Below the pieces are notes generated by a model. It was not told the origin of the DNA. It ran no database searches and was given only the letters and a program-made list of their open reading frames with translations. Positions 14,763 to 21,375 of a stretch of DNA of 23,775 nucleotides are shown here, piece after piece. The stretch spans positions 1 through 23,775 of the forward strand of contig JBJHBH010000055.1 in assembly GCA_050485365.1 (NCBI GenBank), in the 5' to 3' direction. The DNA comes from JARFUG01 sp050485365 (lineage in GTDB: Bacteria > Desulfobacterota > Desulfuromonadia > Desulfuromonadales > JACZKF01). The position numbers and the translations under genes are program-made. Position 1 is the first letter of the stretch, and each line of letters begins with the position of its first letter.

Positions 14763-15172
14763 GAGGAGCGATGATCGCGATACGGATCGCCCTGCTTGTC
14801 GTCGCGTTGGCGATCGCCGGCTGCTCGATCCCCGTCGAGCAGCCCTGGGGTGTCGAAGCGTCGCCGGTGCGTTTCAGCGATGAGGACCGGGTTGTGATTC
14901 GCGAATACTACAGCGCCTTCCGATTCCCCCCCGAGCTGCAGGACCCTGACGTCGTTTCCCCCGATCTGTCGCGGCGGCTCGAGATCTCGGCGACCCTGCC
15001 CCCCGGCATCGCGGCCTATCCCCTGCCGCAGGAGCTGCACCGGCAGCTCTCGCCCCTGCCCCATGGATACGAGCGCTTCCGCACCGGTCAGGATGTCGTC
15101 CTCATGGACATGCGCACCGGTCAGGTCGTCGACCTGCTGACCGAAGTCTTCAGCCCCGCGCTGGCGCAGTGA
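14759..15172 (+). CDS. Lipoprotein with RcnB/DUF1236-like C-terminus
   Basis: The 137-aa product has signal MRGAMIAIRIALLVVALAIA and lipobox AIAGC (Cys22). The mature C-terminal part, LPPLPHGYERF-like text followed by GQDVVLMDMRTGQVVDLL, resembles the periplasmic RcnB or DUF1236 fold; assignment is by eye. ATG 14759 is preferred over the internal ATG 14771 because AGGGGG lies 8 nt before it and it overlaps the previous stop. It converges on the Ku gene with only 22 bp between the stops and no obvious long hairpin there. Confidence 0.7.
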   Translation: MRGAMIAIRIALLVVALAIAGCSIPVEQPWGVEASPVRFSDEDRVVIREYYSAFRFPPELQDPDVVSPDLSRRLEISATLPPGIAAYPLPQELHRQLSPLPHGYERFRTGQDVVLMDMRTGQVVDLLTEVFSPALAQ

Positions 15173-15194
15173 CGGGCGGCGCGCCAGGGGGAGA

Positions 15195-16052
15195 TCAGCC
15201 GCTTTTCTTCCCCTTGCTCCCCGCGGCGTCGCGCCGCACCCTGTCGGCCAAAGGCTTGCGCCGAGGCTTCTCCATGTCCGTCTCCTGGGCGAGGCTGCGC
15301 TTGAGGGCGTCCATGAAGTCGACGATCTTTCGCGGCTCTTCGGCCGCCAGCGCCTCGGGCTCCCTGCCCTGGAGCTTGTCGCGGATCGTCTCGCCGAGCG
15401 CCTCCTCGTAGCGGTCGGTGAAGGCGTCGGGGTCGAAGGGGCGTGACTTGCTCTCGATCAGGCGGCGCGCCAGGTCGAGCTCCTCCTGATCGATCTCCTT
15501 CGGTGTGATCTCTTCGAAATAGTCGCCCGAGGGGCGCACCTCGCGCCCGTAGTGCAGGGTCGTCATCCTCAGTCCGCTGTCGTGCGGCGCGATGGCGACC
15601 ACGTGCTCGCGCCCCCCCATGGCCACCCGTCCGATGGCCGTCTTTTTCTGCTGCCGCATCGCTTCGCGAAGAACGCCGAAAGCCTCCTGCGCGATCGGCC
15701 CGTCCGGCGCCACGTAGTACGGGGTGTCGAGATAGATGGGGTCGAGCTCGGCGTCGTCGACGAACTGGACGATCTCCAGCGTGCGCGTCGTCTCGAGCTT
15801 GACCTTCTCGAGATCTTCGTCGCTCAGCACGACGTATCTCCCCCGCTCGTACTGGTAGCCCTTGACGATCTCGTCCTTGTCGACCTCGCCGTGCGAGGGG
15901 CAGGTGTAGCGATACTTGATGCGCTGCCTGCACGTGCCGTGCAGCATGTTCAGGCTGGTGCGTGAGGTCGAGCTGACGGCGCGGTAAAGGCGGATGGGGA
16001 TGGTGATGAGGGAGAGCTTGAGGCTCCCCGTCCATGACGTTCTGGGCGGCAT
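15195..16052 (-). CDS. ku: Ku protein (bacterial non-homologous end joining)
   Basis: Bacterial Ku homodimers encircle DNA ends and recruit ligase D for double-strand break repair. The 285-aa product starts MPPRTSWTGSLKLSLITIPI and includes LYRAVSS, YRYTCPSHGEV, VKGYQYERGRYVVLSDEDLEKV, IYLDTPYYVAPDG and LRMTTLHYGREVR. It also has ITPKEIDQEELDLARRLIES with a lysine-rich tail (GSKGKKSG), all typical of Ku with a usual length. ATG 16052 has only a weak GAGG upstream. No ligase D gene is in this window, so the partner must be elsewhere. A 14-bp hairpin separates it from the upstream rhodanese gene. Confidence 0.95.
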   Translation of the reverse strand: MPPRTSWTGSLKLSLITIPIRLYRAVSSTSRTSLNMLHGTCRQRIKYRYTCPSHGEVDKDEIVKGYQYERGRYVVLSDEDLEKVKLETTRTLEIVQFVDDAELDPIYLDTPYYVAPDGPIAQEAFGVLREAMRQQKKTAIGRVAMGGREHVVAIAPHDSGLRMTTLHYGREVRPSGDYFEEITPKEIDQEELDLARRLIESKSRPFDPDAFTDRYEEALGETIRDKLQGREPEALAAEEPRKIVDFMDALKRSLAQETDMEKPRRKPLADRVRRDAAGSKGKKSG

Positions 16053-16094
16053 GGCTTATAATCCTCGGCGCGTCCTCGGCGCGGCTGCCGCTCT

Positions 16095-16128
16095 CCCCGG
16101 AGGCGCGCACCGAAGCGCGCCTCCGGGG
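16095..16128. terminator. Perfect 14-bp hairpin between rhodanese and ku
   Basis: CCCCGGAGGCGCGC (16095-16108) pairs perfectly with 16115-16128 around a 6-nt loop ACCGAA (TTCGGT on the minus strand). No T-run follows, so it may be a pause site or a weak or factor-assisted terminator for the selenoprotein gene, whose stop lies 6 bp upstream. Confidence 0.6.
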
Positions 16129-16134
16129 CTGGCG

Positions 16135-16458
16135 CTACTGTTTCTCTACCGTGTAACCCTCGTTTTTCCAGGCTTCGACTCCCCCCTTCAGCGCTTCGGC
16201 GTGGGAGAATCCCTTCTTGCCATATTCTTCCGCCCGACCGGCGGATGTCCCTTCGTTCGGTCAGGCGCAGTAGAAGATGAGCTCCTTTTCCTTGGGAATC
16301 TCGGCGAGCTTCTCCTCGAGTTCATTGAGATGAATCGCGCCTTCGAGGTGCATGTCGCGGCATTTCTGCTCGTCGTCGTAGGCGCACACCAGGAGGGCTT
16401 CGCCGGATTCGATCTTGCGATGGGTCGTGCGTGGATCGATCCGTTGCGCTTGTCCCAT
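16135..16458 (-). CDS. Rhodanese-like protein with in-frame UGA, probable selenoprotein
   Basis: Single-domain rhodanese family protein (sulfur- or selenium-transfer or redox type), 107 aa if UGA at 16261-16263 is read as selenocysteine. The first 65 residues end in LIFYCA. After UGA the frame stays open with PNEGTSAGRAEEYGKKGF, then EALKGGVEAWKNEGYTVEKQ and a TAG, the normal end of a rhodanese domain. Cys-containing relatives read YC-x-CPNE at this spot, so residue 66 is Sec forming a Cys64-x-Sec66 motif. A 6-bp hairpin (16229-16245) with loop GGUCG begins 15 nt after UGA, as expected for a bacterial SECIS. AAAGGAGG precedes ATG 16458. The alternative is a nonsense-mutated pseudogene, made unlikely by the intact downstream frame and hairpin. 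Confidence 0.9.
16229..16245 (-). promoter_or_regulatory. Bacterial SECIS-like hairpin
   Basis: In the mRNA, UCCGCC pairs with GGCGGA around loop GGUCG, 15 nt after the UGA. The GGU in the apical loop matches the SelB-binding feature known from E. coli fdhF, and the distance is in the range usual for bacterial SECIS elements. The hairpin lies inside coding sequence, as is normal in bacteria. Confidence 0.85.
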
Positions 16459-16661
16459 GTTTCCAGCCTCCTTTCTGATGGTCCTTAGCCATCCTCAGTT
16501 TTGCTCTGTCTCGAAGCATCTTTCGTGAAAAAGGCGTGACTTTTCGCGCTGCGAGCCACACCTCAACCATATCGCAGCGCAGGCGTATCGCAACCATGGT
16601 GCCTATCGTGCGTGTCGTGGAGCTTTGGGCGGTTGCAAGGGGGGCTCACGGTGCTACCTTA

Positions 16662-16677
16662 TTGTGAGTATTGTCAA
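16662..16677 (+). promoter_or_regulatory. Candidate CRP/FNR-family site before the nitrite reductase
   Basis: TTGTGAGTATTGTCAA is an imperfect inverted repeat (TTG-N10-CAA) 33 bp before the ATG. It resembles sites of CRP/FNR-type regulators, including HcpR, that control nitrogen oxide metabolism. The match is weak and by eye. Confidence 0.3.
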
Positions 16678-16710
16678 ATTAGACTGTATCAAGAACGAAA
16701 GGGAGGCTCT

Positions 16711-18348
16711 ATGAAGGAGAGATGGCTCTTTGGCGCAGCAGGGGTGCTGGCCGGCGGCTTCGTGCTGCTGGCCGCGGCAGGTGACGGCGTCAGCGCCGAT
16801 CAGCGGACGCAGGTGGCACAAAGGGCGCAGCAGACGCAGGCGGCACAGAGCGTCGAGCCTGCCCGGTGTTTCGGCTGCCACACGGAGGTGCGCGAGCTCT
16901 TTCGCGATTCGCCACACGCCGATCTGGGGTGCGCGACCTGCCACGCGCAGATGGAGGCGCATCTGCGCGACCCGAGCAGCCGCGTCGTCACCAATCTCGA
17001 CCCGGCGGTGTGCGGCCAGTGCCACACCGACCAGTTCGAAAGCTCGATGCAGGTCAACTGGGCGGCCGAGCCGCGCATGGAGAAGGGGGTCCCCACCGGA
17101 CGCTCTCCCTTGCAGGACAAGCTGCTGGCGCCGCACGGCTTCACCGTCGAGCACAACGAGCCGCGAAGCCATCCCTTCATGGTGGTCGACATGATGGTCG
17201 TCGATCGCTTCGCCGGCGGACGCTATCAGTACAAGGAGCCGTGGAGCGTGAGCCGCCCCGGGAGGGTCTGGGACGTGCTTGAGGACACCGAGGAGATCCA
17301 CCCCGGCCTCGCCCGCGCCGGCAACGCCGTCTGTCTGCAGTGCAAGACGAGCGACCTCATCCTCGACTGGGCCTACATGGGAGATCCGGGCAGAGGGGCG
17401 AAGTGGGACCGCACCTCGGACGTGAACGAGGTCGTTCGCGACGTGCACAACGCGCTGGGGTGCATCCATTGCCACGACCCGCACGGCACCTATCCGCGCA
17501 TCATCAGAGACGCCCTCATCGACGGGATCGAGCGCGAAGGGGCGACCCCCTACCGCGAAGACAAGGGGAGGGACGCCATCGAGGTCGTCGATTTCCGCGA
17601 TTTCAGAAAGATCGGCCTGGTGAAGGAGCCGCGCTCGAACCTGCTGTGCGGGCAGTGCCATGTCGAGTACGCCTGCAATCCTGGGCTCGCCCCCGAAGGC
17701 GACGGACGGGTGACGATGCAGAGCCGACTCTCCAACCACTTCCCGATGAAGAACGTTCTCGACGTGCTCGATCACTACACCGAGGTCGGCTTCCGCGACT
17801 TCACCCACGCGGTGACGGGCGCCCGCCTGATCAAGCTGCAGCACCCTGAGCTGGAGAGCTACTGGGAGAGCCCCCACGAGAGAGCCGGCGTCAAGTGCGT
17901 CGACTGCCACATGGGGCGCAGCACCAACGGCGCCGGAGAGACCTTCACCAATCACCAGATGCTTCGTCCGGCGCATCACATCGACACCATCTGCATGGGG
18001 TGCCATCCGGACGCCAGCGAGAACGAGTTGCGTCACCAGATCGCCGCGGTGCAGAACTACACCCGAGGCAAGATGCGAAATGCCGAGCAGAGCCTCGAAG
18101 TCCTCATCGACACCTACGCCCTCGCCGTTCGGCAGGGGGTTTCCGAAGACGTCCTGGCGCAGGCGCGCCGGCAGCACGAGATCGCCCACGTGCTGTGGGA
18201 GTGGTGGACGGCCGAGAACAGCGACGGATGGCACAACCCGGCTCTGGCTCGCCAGAGCCTGCTCGACGCCATCGCCGCCGCGCGGCGCGGCACCGACATC
18301 CTTCACGAGGCGATGAGGCCCCAGACCGCTCCCCCCGTGGTGCGGTAG
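16711..18348 (+). CDS. Octaheme cytochrome c nitrite reductase (ONR-type)
   Basis: Periplasmic multiheme enzyme expected to reduce nitrite (and possibly hydroxylamine) to ammonium. The 545-aa product has a signal peptide (about 1-29) and eight c-type heme motifs. These are CFGCH (53), CATCH (74), CGQCH (101), CLQCK (208), CIHCH (251), CGQCH (313), CVDCH (396) and CMGCH (428). The lone CXXCK is the fourth, which is the Lys-ligated catalytic heme in Thioalkalivibrio-type octaheme reductases; pentaheme NrfA has it first. EYAC (Tyr320, Cys322) matches the Tyr-x-Cys pair that is cross-linked at that enzyme's active site. ATG 16711 is chosen over an upstream in-frame start because of AAAGGGAGG and the signal peptide. 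No membrane quinol dehydrogenase partner is adjacent. Confidence 0.9.
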   Translation: MKERWLFGAAGVLAGGFVLLAAAGDGVSADQRTQVAQRAQQTQAAQSVEPARCFGCHTEVRELFRDSPHADLGCATCHAQMEAHLRDPSSRVVTNLDPAVCGQCHTDQFESSMQVNWAAEPRMEKGVPTGRSPLQDKLLAPHGFTVEHNEPRSHPFMVVDMMVVDRFAGGRYQYKEPWSVSRPGRVWDVLEDTEEIHPGLARAGNAVCLQCKTSDLILDWAYMGDPGRGAKWDRTSDVNEVVRDVHNALGCIHCHDPHGTYPRIIRDALIDGIEREGATPYREDKGRDAIEVVDFRDFRKIGLVKEPRSNLLCGQCHVEYACNPGLAPEGDGRVTMQSRLSNHFPMKNVLDVLDHYTEVGFRDFTHAVTGARLIKLQHPELESYWESPHERAGVKCVDCHMGRSTNGAGETFTNHQMLRPAHHIDTICMGCHPDASENELRHQIAAVQNYTRGKMRNAEQSLEVLIDTYALAVRQGVSEDVLAQARRQHEIAHVLWEWWTAENSDGWHNPALARQSLLDAIAAARRGTDILHEAMRPQTAPPVVR

Positions 18349-18356
18349 GTCGATCC

Positions 18357-18384
18357 GGGGGGGCGCGCCGCGCGGCGCCCCCCC
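18357..18384 (+). terminator. GC-rich hairpin after the octaheme reductase
   Basis: A perfect 10-bp stem pairs GGGGGGGCGC (18357-18366) with GCGCCCCCCC (18375-18384) around an 8-nt loop. It is followed by TTCGCTTGT and lies 8 bp after the stop. The strong stem with a weak U-tract makes it a plausible terminator. Confidence 0.65.
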
Positions 18385-18455
18385 TTCGCTTGTCGAGTGC
18401 CGATACCTCCTGTAAACTCAAGGTTCAGCCCAAGCGCCAACTTCCGGGAGAACGC

Positions 18456-19124
18456 ATGAGCGCTGAACCCGCCGATCATACAACCCTCCTCGCCCGCCTG
18501 CGCAGCGGCGTCCTCGGTCACCTCAGACGAAAGCTCGGCGCCGGGCTTCTGGTCGTCATCCCCCTGGGGATCACCCTGTTCATCCTGCGCTTTTTGTTCA
18601 ACCTCGCCGACGGGCTGCTCGCCCCCTATATCCGGCGCATCGGCTTTTTGCTTTTCGGCGAGGGGTACTACCTTCCGGGGCTCGGCATGATCGCTGGGCT
18701 GTTGCTTATCTACTTCTTCGGCATCCTGGCGACGAACGTCTTCGGGCGACAGATCGTTCACTTCGGCGACGATCTGCTGTCGCGCATCCCCTTCGTGCGC
18801 ACCATCTACGTTTCGGCCAAGCAACTGATCGAGGTCTTCTCCCGGCGCGGCGGCACCAGTTTCCGGCAGGCGGTCTTCATCGACTTTCCGAAAAAAGGGT
18901 CGTACACCCTCGCCTTCGTCACCAACGAGACGGTGACGGCCTCCGGCAGGCTCTACTACAGCTGCTTTATCCCGACCTCCCCCAATCCGACGGCGGGGTA
19001 CGTCCTCATTCTGCACGAATCGAACGTCTATCCGGCCGCCCTCACCGTCGAAGAGGCGATGAGGACGATCATGTCCGGGGGGATGGTCTCGCCGCCGGTC
19101 ATCACCACGGCGAAACTCCAGTGA
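18456..19124 (+). CDS. DUF502 family membrane protein, copy 1
   Basis: The 222-aa inner-membrane protein of the DUF502 family has two hydrophobic segments: LGAGLLVVIPLGITLFILRF and LPGLGMIAGLLLIYFFGILA. A soluble C-terminal region follows (SRIPFVRTIYVSAKQLIEVF, VFIDFPKKGSYTLAFVTNE, PTSPNPTAGYVLI). The N-P-T-x-G-Y text is characteristic. The molecular function is unknown. ATG 18456 follows GGGAG. A paralog starts 6 bp after the stop, so the pair is co-transcribed; shared nucleotide identity peaks sharply in the first membrane segment. Confidence 0.88.
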   Translation: MSAEPADHTTLLARLRSGVLGHLRRKLGAGLLVVIPLGITLFILRFLFNLADGLLAPYIRRIGFLLFGEGYYLPGLGMIAGLLLIYFFGILATNVFGRQIVHFGDDLLSRIPFVRTIYVSAKQLIEVFSRRGGTSFRQAVFIDFPKKGSYTLAFVTNETVTASGRLYYSCFIPTSPNPTAGYVLILHESNVYPAALTVEEAMRTIMSGGMVSPPVITTAKLQ

Positions 19125-19130
19125 GGTTCC

Positions 19131-19793
19131 ATGGCTCAGTTTCCTGAACCGGAGCGGATCATCGTGAAAGGCAAGGGGGTGCTGCACCACCTGCGCCACA
19201 CCATGGGAGCCGGCCTGCTGGTGGCGATCCCCCTGGGGATCACCCTGTTCATCCTGCGCTTTTTGTTCAACCTCGCCGACGGCCTGCTCGCCCCCTACAT
19301 CCGCCTGGCGCAGCGCATCGTCTATGGCGAGGCCTTTTATCTGCCCGGGCTCGGAGTTATCGTCGGGCTCGTCGCCATCTACCTGGCCGGCGTGGTCGCC
19401 TCCAACGTGCTGGGGGGGTATTTCGTCCGGCGCTGGAACCTGCTGCTGGCGCGCATCCCGCTGGTCAAGACGATCTACTTCGCCGCGCACCAGGTGGTGG
19501 AGATCATGACCCGGGGCAGGGGCGGATCGCTGCGCCGCGCGGTGCTGGTGCAGTTTCCCGAGACCGACGCCTTCGCCTTCGCCTACGTCACCAACGAGAC
19601 GATCACCTCGTCGGGCAGGCGTTATCTCACCTGTTTCGTCCCGACGGCGCCGAACCCGACCTCGGGCTACGTCCTTTTCCTCGACGAGAGCGAGGTCTTC
19701 CAGACCGGCATGAGCGAGGAGGAGACGGTCAAGGTCATCATGTCGATGGGGGTGGTCATCCCCAAGGTCCTTCATGCCGAACGCCTCCAGTAG
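19131..19793 (+). CDS. DUF502 family membrane protein, copy 2
   Basis: The 220-aa paralog of the preceding gene has the same architecture: VAIPLGITLFILRFLFNLADG in the first membrane segment, LPGLGVIVGLVAIYLAGVVASN in the second, then RIPLVKTIYFAAHQVVEIM and NPTSGYVLFLDESEVFQTGM. The N-terminus differs from copy 1 (MAQFPEPERIIVKG). No paralog-specific role can be proposed. It is the last gene of the pair; the downstream 264 bp hold AT-rich DNA and possible DnaA-type sites. Confidence 0.88.
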   Translation: MAQFPEPERIIVKGKGVLHHLRHTMGAGLLVAIPLGITLFILRFLFNLADGLLAPYIRLAQRIVYGEAFYLPGLGVIVGLVAIYLAGVVASNVLGGYFVRRWNLLLARIPLVKTIYFAAHQVVEIMTRGRGGSLRRAVLVQFPETDAFAFAYVTNETITSSGRRYLTCFVPTAPNPTSGYVLFLDESEVFQTGMSEEETVKVIMSMGVVIPKVLHAERLQ

Positions 19794-19815
19794 GGCGGGT
19801 GAATTCACAGCCTGC

Positions 19816-19836
19816 TGTGGATAGCTTTGTGGAAAA
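19816..19836 (+). promoter_or_regulatory. Two adjacent DnaA-box-like sequences
   Basis: TGTGGATAG (19816-19824, one mismatch to TGTGNAWAA) and TGTGGAAAA (19828-19836, full match) lie in the same orientation 3 bp apart. An A/T-rich tract follows at 19921-19944. No dnaA or other origin-linked gene is present. Confidence 0.35.
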
Positions 19837-19885
19837 TCGATGGACAGCGATTCAACGCGGCGACGCGGCGAAGGAATTGGCGTTT

Positions 19886-19912
19886 TGCCTAAAAAAAGGT
19901 CAGAGTTAGGCA
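19886..19912. promoter_or_regulatory. Inverted repeat, possible operator
   Basis: TGCCTAA (19886-19892) and TTAGGCA (19906-19912) form a perfect 7-bp inverted repeat with a 13-bp spacer, upstream of the peptidase promoter region. The regulator is unknown. Confidence 0.3.
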
Positions 19913-19970
19913 CATCCTAATTCAAAAAATTTAATATTTTTTATCCCTTGAAATCACGGCGGATTTTGAA

Positions 19971-19999
19971 TTGACGCGCCGACGCCCCCCATGCTATTT
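19971..19999 (+). promoter_or_regulatory. Candidate promoter for the M24 peptidase gene
   Basis: TTGACG (19971-19976) is followed after 17 nt by CTATTT (19994-19999), a good -35 with a weak -10. The ATG is about 58 bp downstream. Confidence 0.35.
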
Positions 20000-20057
20000 G
20001 GGACCGACACGCGCGAATGAGTGATTTGAACCTATCCCTATCGAGAAGGAGGCACGG

Positions 20058-21248
20058 ATGCGCATCACCCCCGCCGGCGAGCTCGAAAGCCGCATCAAGA
20101 AGCTGCAGACCCTGATGGAGAAGGAGGGGATCGACGCCGCCCTGATGCTCCAGAACGCCGACCTGTTCTATTTCACCGGCTCCATCCAGCAGGGGGTTCT
20201 CTATGTGCCGGTGCAGGGCGAGCCCGTCTACATGGTGCGCAAGGAGCTGAGCCGTGCGCGCATGGAGTGCGGCCTGAAGGAGGTCGTCCCCTTCAAGAGC
20301 CCCAAGGACATCCCGGCCGTCATCGCCGAGCACGGCCTCTCTATGCCGAAGCGCGCGGGGATGGAGCTCGACGTCGTGCCGGTCGCCCTGTACCAGCGCT
20401 TAGCCAAGGTCCTCGAGCCGGCGCAGATCGTCGACGTCACCCCCCTGATCCGCACGGTGCGCGCCGTCAAATCCAGGTACGAAATCGAGATCATGAAGGA
20501 CGCCGCCCTGCAGGTCGATCGCGTCTACCAGCGGGCAAAGGAGATCATCCGCGAAGGGATGACCGACCTGGAGCTCGCCGCCGAGCTCGAATATACCGCC
20601 CGCAAGGAGGGCCACCAGGGGATCACCCGCATGCGTGGCTTCAACTCCGAGCTCTTCTACGGCCACATCTTCTCCGGCGCCGACAGCGCCGCGCCGGCCT
20701 TCCTCGACGCGCCGCTGGGGGGCCTCGGGGTCAACCCCTCAATCGGGCAGGGGGCGAGCTTCAAAACGATCCGGCGCAACGAACCGATCACCGTCGATTT
20801 CGCCGGGGCTTTCGACGGCTATCTCGTCGACCAGACCCGGACCCTGTGCATCGGGGGGCTCCCCCCCGAACTGGTGAAGGCCTATCAGGACATGTACGCC
20901 ATCCAGAACAGGCTCAAGGAGATCGCCCGCCCCGGCGTCGCCTGGGGGGAGATCTACGAGCAATGCCATGCCATGGCGGTGCAGATGGGCTACGGCGATC
21001 ACTTCATGGGGAGCAAGGGGGCGCAGGTCTCCTTCATCGGCCACGGCATCGGGGTGGAGATCGACGAGTACCCCTTCCTCGCCCGCGGCTTCAAGGACCA
21101 GGTCCTCGAAGAGTACATGACCTTCGCCTTCGAGCCCAAGGCCGTCTTCCCCGGCCTCGGGGCGGTGGGGATCGAAAACACCTTTTGGCTGGAGAAGGAC
21201 GGGCTGAAGCACCTCACCTTCTCGCCGGAGGAGCTTGTGGTTCTGTAA
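20058..21248 (+). CDS. M24 family metallopeptidase (Xaa-Pro aminopeptidase/creatinase-like)
   Basis: Probable cytosolic peptidase of the pita-bread fold. The 396-aa product has a creatinase-type N-terminal domain (about 1-135) and the catalytic domain with all five dinuclear metal ligands. These are Asp247 (TVDFAG), Asp258 (VDQTRT), His329 (IGHGIGVEIDEYPF), Glu359 (FEPK) and Glu373 (GIENTF). No signal peptide is visible. Substrate class (X-Pro dipeptides, or a creatinase-like substrate) cannot be fixed from sequence. ATG 20058 has AAGGAGG 5 nt upstream. It is a stand-alone gene bounded by its own candidate promoter and a shared terminator downstream. Confidence 0.92.
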   Translation: MRITPAGELESRIKKLQTLMEKEGIDAALMLQNADLFYFTGSIQQGVLYVPVQGEPVYMVRKELSRARMECGLKEVVPFKSPKDIPAVIAEHGLSMPKRAGMELDVVPVALYQRLAKVLEPAQIVDVTPLIRTVRAVKSRYEIEIMKDAALQVDRVYQRAKEIIREGMTDLELAAELEYTARKEGHQGITRMRGFNSELFYGHIFSGADSAAPAFLDAPLGGLGVNPSIGQGASFKTIRRNEPITVDFAGAFDGYLVDQTRTLCIGGLPPELVKAYQDMYAIQNRLKEIARPGVAWGEIYEQCHAMAVQMGYGDHFMGSKGAQVSFIGHGIGVEIDEYPFLARGFKDQVLEEYMTFAFEPKAVFPGLGAVGIENTFWLEKDGLKHLTFSPEELVVL

Positions 21249-21311
21249 AGCGGTGGCGGGCGCCAGGGGATGCGCCAGCGGCCCGAAGTGACCCATCCAC
21301 TGGTGAAAATG

Positions 21312-21342
21312 AAAAAGCCGGGAGATCGTCTCCCGGCTTCAT
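21312..21342. terminator. Bidirectional terminator between converging genes
   Basis: AAGCCGGGAGA (21315-21325) pairs perfectly over 11 bp with 21329-21339 around a 3-nt loop. On the minus strand the stem is followed by TTTCATTTTC, so it serves the peptidoglycan-binding gene best. It also lies 66 bp after the peptidase stop. Confidence 0.85.
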
Positions 21343-21375
21343 TCATACAGAGGTGGCCCTGCGGGGTTGGAGGTT

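Noticed and set aside
16261..16458. Rhodanese gene ending at UGA as a 65-aa protein
   Set aside because: It would lack half the domain; the intact downstream frame and SECIS-like hairpin argue for readthrough.
19835..19852. Single hairpin AATCG-AUGGACAG-CGATT as a further CsrA-type element
   Set aside because: A 5-bp stem standing alone without the outer stem or second hairpin; probably chance.
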